Source: Chalara sp. BL73 | Lineage: Eukaryota; Ascomycota; Leotiomycetes; Helotiales | Length of the DNA stretch: 64,000 bases | NCBI GenBank assembly: GCA_918026815.1 | Contig: CAKJVC010000143.1 | Span: 434,001-498,000, forward strand | Direction: 5' to 3' | In this document: positions 59,574-64,000 of the stretch, in pieces | Position numbering within the stretch: the first letter of the stretch is position 1 | Layout: each line of letters begins with the position of its first letter | The notes under the pieces: model-generated | What the model saw: only the letters and a program-made list of their open reading frames with translations | Database searches by the model: none | Told to the model about the DNA's origin: nothing | Made by a program: the position numbers and the translations under genes

Positions 59574-61147
59574 ATGTCGGCGCCCACCAAATCTACTGAC
59601 AATCCTGTAAGATATGCTTCGTCATGCGTTTATCATCTGCACATGTGAATAGTTCAAGAGAGATACTAATCTTCTATTAGCCTGAATCTCCCACAACAGC
59701 TCAACCTTTGGACATGGACGATGACGATGTTCAGGAGTCAAATACTGGTAATGCCGATGCACCAAATACAAAAACAACTCCAAAGCCAGCGACCGTTGAA
59801 GACGAAGCTCCGCCTAAACCCCCTCGTCCTCTCAGCTCACAGCAGCAGGCTGAGAACACGCTCAAGGAGGCGTTTCCATCTATAGATGCGGCTGTGGTCA
59901 AGGCAGTTTTGATAGCGAGTGGAGGGCGTGTTGAGCCTGCTTTCAATGCCCTTCTTGGTATGTCTCTAGCCAGTGTATACATCTGCATGCACTAATATTA
60001 AGTCAGGTATGTCGGATCCGGATGCTGTAATAGAGCCGACGCCTCCTCCTCAACCCCCTCGCCCAGCTGCACCTCGTGCAGGATCCACTCCACTATCACA
60101 ACTTGAAGCAGATGAGCAGTACGCTAGACAGCTAGCTGAACATTACGATGCACCGCGGACAAACCAGCGTACTCAACAACCACAAAGTAGGCACAAGCCA
60201 AATGAAGAGGAAGATGACTACAACTTTTTCGATGACGACCTTCCTGTTATCAAGGAAAACCTTCGCAAAGGGTTTCTCGAGACGCAGAGTAAGGTCAATG
60301 GATGGATCACAACATTAAGGAAGAAAATTGATGGCGAAGATGAAGAGGAGCATACTCAGCAGGGAGCGAGTTCTGGTGCATTCAGATCTCGCCGAAGTAA
60401 TGATGGGAGACAGAGCGGTGACTACAATCGTTATGATGCCGACCCTCAAGTGCTAGGAGATGATTTTGCAAGCATGCAACTAAATAGTGATGGTTGTATG
60501 TTTACCTTTTGTAGTATCTGAACTGAACTAACAACCCACAGCGCAAGGTCGCCGCTCTACACGTCCGCTTGCGAATCCAGATCTTTTCAAACCAACACCA
60601 GCGACTCCAAAATCCGCAGATGGGCGTAAAGTCTCGTTCCAAGGTGGTCCACCAGACGATATCGATCTATACCGCACTTCTCCAAAGCCTGGGGTCAAGG
60701 AAAATATGCCAGTATCCGGAAAGCAAAGCAAGTGGCAGCCGCTCTCGGCCGTTGATCCTAGTCCAATCGGCGATGCTGAGAATGATCCATTCAGTCTTGG
60801 TGATAGTGAAGACGAGAAGGAATCCAAAGATCGCGTCGGCGGAAAGGAGATTAAGCAAGATGATACAGAGAGACTTAAGAAAGCGGCCGCTGAAGCAATG
60901 GCTGACAATATTGCTGAACCTGCTCGAAAGCCAGAGCCGGCTGAGACGGGTAAGTGAGCTCTCGCTGAGAGACCGTCGTTCTGAAAAGAAATTATCTTTC
61001 ACAACCTGAGCAAAAGGTACTCTCGTAATGTCTCCGACGGGCAACCAGTTCCATCTAGCTTTCAGCAAGGCAATCGCTAATTCTGAACTATATACAGTGG
61101 GAACAAAGGATAAGATTGCCGACGACAAGCTGGCAGGAAAAGCATAA
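59574..61147 (+). CDS. cue5: CUE-domain ubiquitin-binding protein, CUE5-like
   Basis: Exons are 59574-59606, 59681-59957, 60007-60495, 60542-60949 and a last exon ending at 61147. Residues ~60-105 are a CUE domain: AENTLKEAFPSIDAAVVKAV and LIASGGRVEPAFNALLGMSD, with the FP and LL ubiquitin-contact residues. Then come Pro-rich PPPQPPRPAAPRAG and LSQLEADEQYARQLAEHYDA. Yeast Cue5 is an autophagy receptor for ubiquitinated aggregates. The last acceptor can be 61016|61017 or 61097|61098: both keep frame and differ by 27 codons (445 or 418 residues), and both end KIADDKLAGKA. The shorter form seems likelier because it has a better CAG and branch site. Confidence 0.88.
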
Positions 61148-62083
61148 CAGCTATCTCTGGGGGAAAAAACTGTTTTGCCGCATGATATCCACTTGTAGCT
61201 TTTTTTTAAGATTGGACGCGTTTGCAAACACGGCCGGTGAAGTATGAATATCACAATCCGAGGATACCATTGTTTCTCCTGCTACGTGTTTACGGAGTCT
61301 CATTTTCGAGTTCCTCACCCCACATCCTCAGCCTTGTGTACCCCTCTAATGTAGCCTTGTCTTGGAGCGCACGTGGAGGATTGTGACTCTGTGATTGGGT
61401 AAAGGTATGTAGTTATGTTGATGCAGTGTTGATAGTAGAAAGCTAAGAGATTTTGTCTGTTGGCCCGCTGCCACGAACTGTGCCTATCAGAATCTCTTCT
61501 GTTTGGCAGTTATGCTACTGTATTAGGAAATGCAAACCAGTTTTATGAGAAAGAGCAAAGTAAGGTTCTCTATGGATGCCTTTTCACCGAGGCTAGTCCG
61601 TTCTCAGGTAGACGAGTCTTATAAACCATACTCTATCAAACCTAGAGTCATTGTGTTGAATCTTAAATATTCGAGTAACAACTCAACCCTCCCAATCTCT
61701 TCCATGTCTGTGAGACTTTGTACATCCCCCACCTATCAGATCACCCTGTTCAGTTGGTGCATGTATCCAAATACAACGGTAAAATCTATTCGCCCTCCTC
61801 TCTCAAACATCTAACTTCGACGTCACATGTCGATTACCACACGCATTTCTATTGACGTTTGACGTCTGGCAAACTCTCTCGCAATGATGAGTATTCGTAT
61901 ATGACAGGGATTTCCGCCTTTGTTGATGTTCCGGCCGCCCTTCCTTTCCCTCGACCTGGTACTGCTGCAGCACGTGCCACCACCACATTATGTCCGTTTT
62001 TCTTCTCCTAAACGGCTACCTGCATGGATGAGCTCCACAGCCCTAGAATCTTGAGTTTTGCTGACTGAGGGATATGTGTTCAG
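61148..62083. other. Intergenic region and likely PHO81 promoter
   Basis: About 940 bp. No supported frame. Contains two CACGTG boxes (annotated) and probably the unresolved first exon of PHO81. Confidence 0.5.
61370..61976. promoter_or_regulatory. Two CACGTG boxes upstream of PHO81/NUC-2
   Basis: CACGTG occurs at 61370-61375 and 61971-61976, about 710 and 110 bp before the SPX-encoding exon. CACGTG is the core bound by Pho4/NUC-1, the bHLH activators of phosphate genes, and PHO81 is itself a Pho4 target in yeast. Seeing it here fits feedback control, but the boxes alone do not prove it. Confidence 0.5.
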
Positions 62084-64000
62084 GAAGTTCGGCAAGCAGA
62101 TTCAGAAACGGCAGCTCGAGGTTCCCGAGTATGCCGCAAGCTTTGTCAATTACAAGGCTTTGAAAAAGGTTGGTGGAACCAACTACTGCCTTCCGAAGGC
62201 GCCAATCAAATTCGATATCTGCTGTCACAAAAGTAGCAGAAAGTGTGCTGACATTATGAAAGCTGATTAAAAAGCTCTCTACAACCCCAACCCTTCATGC
62301 CCTGAATGATGCCCACCGCACCGTAAGCGTTGTGGATACGCAGGGTGCCTTACAAGCAAACAAAGCTACGTTCTTCTTTCAACTGGTAAGTTTCTTAGCA
62401 GGTATGGCTATAAAGTCTGGCTAATCAGCTATCAGGAACGAGAGCTCGAGAAAGTAAATGCCTTTTATCTCCAGAAAGAAGCTGAGGTATTGCATCCACT
62501 AACACGTATATTATGAAGTCTTACGATGCTGATTTGCTTCAGCTCAAAATCCGTCTGAAGACACTGCTAGACAAGAAGAAAGTTCTACAATCCAGGAGTC
62601 AAAACACATCCAGGCGTTCTGCCAAATTTACCACCTTAGAAGAAGGCTTTCAACAGTTCGGGAATGATTTGAATAAGCTTCAGCAGTTTGTTGAGATCAA
62701 TGGAACTGCATTCTCAAAAATTCTCAAAAAATGGGACAAGACCTCCAAGTCTAAGACCAAAGAGCTTTATCTGTCTAGAGCCGTTGAAGTACAGCCATTT
62801 TTCAATGCGACCGTCATTAGTGAACTATCTGATCAGGCCACGACGAGCTTACAGGAACTAGGTGCATGGTCTGAAGGTGACCATGTTAATTTCGAAAGGA
62901 ATCCCGAGCACATTGTCAGTAGTCAACATTTATTGGGCACGGATGAAGGCGATGCCGACACTTTACTTCTGGAGGCCGTTATTTCAGGAAACCTCGACTC
63001 TCTGAAAGATCTTCTTCTGAGATTAGACACTGCTACGAATCCAAATGGCACGCGAGATATTACTTTGCTAGAGCGGATCACAAGAACCTTTCTTGCAGCA
63101 ATAAATGATGGCCCAGTGCAGTCATTACAACTTCTGTTAGACACCGGCCTTGTTGATGTACAGTCTGAAGATGATATCAATGAGCGAAACTGTCTTCATC
63201 AAGCTACTATATATGGGAACTCGTTCATCCTTGGTATCGGTCTATCCAAGGGAGTCTCTGTGAGCAGGACAGATGTATATGGCCGAGTTCCCTTACATTA
63301 TGCATGTATGCATGGGAGACTTGATATGATGGAAGCTTTGCTTAATGGTATGCGTTCATATCGTTTACTTCGAATAATAGCTAAAGCTTCACAGCGGAAC
63401 TAACCACGATTGATCTAATTGACCATGATAACTTTACTCCCTTAATTCATGCGATTATACACGGGCACTTGGAATGTGCGGAACGACTACTTCAACGTTC
63501 AGCTCGTATTGACCCAAAATCCGATGCAGACCATGTACCATTGAACTTGGCATGCGAACATGGCTCCGTACCAATTGTTGAGCTGCTCCTAAAACATGGC
63601 GCAGAGATACTACCAGATGCTGAAGGTCTCTATCCCCAACATCTTGTAGCTAGATCTGGACAAACTCCTCAGTTGCTGCTTCTCCTCAAGGAGTATGGAG
63701 CAAATCTGGATCAAATTGACAAGTTATATTCCTGGACGCCCCTTTTCCATGCTGCAAGCGAAGGAAATGTCCCATGCATGCAGACACTTCTTAACGTTGG
63801 TGTCAAATCTAACATCTTAGATGAGAAGAATCTTTCTGCAATGTATTACGCAGCCTGGGAGGGTCACCTAGAGTGTATGAGATTGCTCTCAACCATTACT
63901 TTGACTACGCATAAGCTGTCTCCAAATGCCCAACCGGGACCAATTTTCGGCAGTACAGCACCAATTCCTATGAGTCTCGACGCAGACGGAATTCCTGAAC
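62084..64000 (+). CDS. pho81: Phosphate-system regulator PHO81/NUC-2 (SPX plus ankyrin repeats), C-terminus beyond window
   Basis: Cyclin-CDK inhibitor of the phosphate starvation pathway. Exons read are 62084-62168, 62263-62385, 62436-62486, 62543-63347 and 63395 to the edge, in phase. SPX domain: KFGKQIQKRQLEVPEYAASF, LIKKLSTTPTLHAL, RELEKVNAFYLQKEAE, LRKxL-type helices and KILKKWDKTSKSKTKELYL, the inositol-pyrophosphate-binding lysine cluster. Ankyrin repeats start near NCLHQATIYGN and continue (GRVPLHYACMHGRLDMMEAL, FTPLIHAIIHGHLECAERLL, VPLNLACEHGSVPIVELLLK, WTPLFHAASEGNVPCMQTLL, MYYAAWEGHLECMRLL). The start codon is not resolved: the exon begins with G completing a split codon, so an ATG divided as AT|G in an upstream exon is likely. 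The C-terminal glycerophosphodiesterase-like part is cut off. Confidence 0.93.

Overview
The window is nuclear DNA of a filamentous ascomycete (Pezizomycotina; gene set and protein flavour fit Leotiomycetes, which is inference). The evidence is short GT-AG introns with CTAAC-like branch points, dispersed single genes without operons, and a string of fungal orthologues: an L-aminoadipate reductase, DNA polymerase iota, HAS1, ERV25, U1-C, SNF1, VID30/GID1, IES4, a CUE-domain protein and PHO81/NUC-2. I see no confident tRNA, rRNA, CRISPR array or intact transposon. Exon boundaries were placed by hand from splice signals and codon phase. In every complete gene model the exon lengths sum to a multiple of three.

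Layout. 1-1613 (-) is the N-terminal part of an amino-acid permease, cut by the window edge. 1.6-6.8 kb is gene-poor and holds one decayed membrane-protein-like stretch. 6.8-14.3 kb carries a small SET-domain protein, a single-exon type II membrane protein, and a LYS2-like A-T-R aminoadipate reductase that lacks the usual N-terminal domain. 14.8-17 kb has an unrecognised acidic protein with a SUMO-interaction-like motif and the wreck of a kinase gene. 17.2-23.5 kb has a caspase-like plus C2H2-finger protein and a translesion polymerase (iota). 24.8-33.6 kb has an unrecognised Ser/Thr/Pro-rich protein, a 90-residue protein, the 13-exon HAS1, and ERV25 divergent from U1-C; the U1-C model contains a 6-nt micro-exon.

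34.7-37.3 kb is SNF1. 38.0-38.9 kb contains a degenerate array of roughly 155-160 bp repeats. 40.3-42.3 kb is a drug/polyamine-type MFS transporter, followed by about 4 kb without a convincing gene. 46.4-52.7 kb holds a CBM48-like Ser-rich protein, a small conserved-looking protein, SAM35 and a secreted CHRD protein. 53.4-61.1 kb holds VID30/GID1, IES4 and a CUE5-like protein. The right end is PHO81/NUC-2, cut by the edge, with two CACGTG phosphate-type boxes upstream.

Functional themes are nutrient sensing (permease, SNF1, GID ubiquitin ligase, PHO81), RNA processing and ribosome biogenesis (U1-C, HAS1), secretion and mitochondria (ERV25, SAM35) and genome maintenance (pol iota, INO80 subunit). 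The genes are not a biosynthetic cluster. The most unusual items are the micro-exon in U1-C, the N-truncated aminoadipate reductase, the caspase-like protein with a His-to-Tyr change, and the repeat array.
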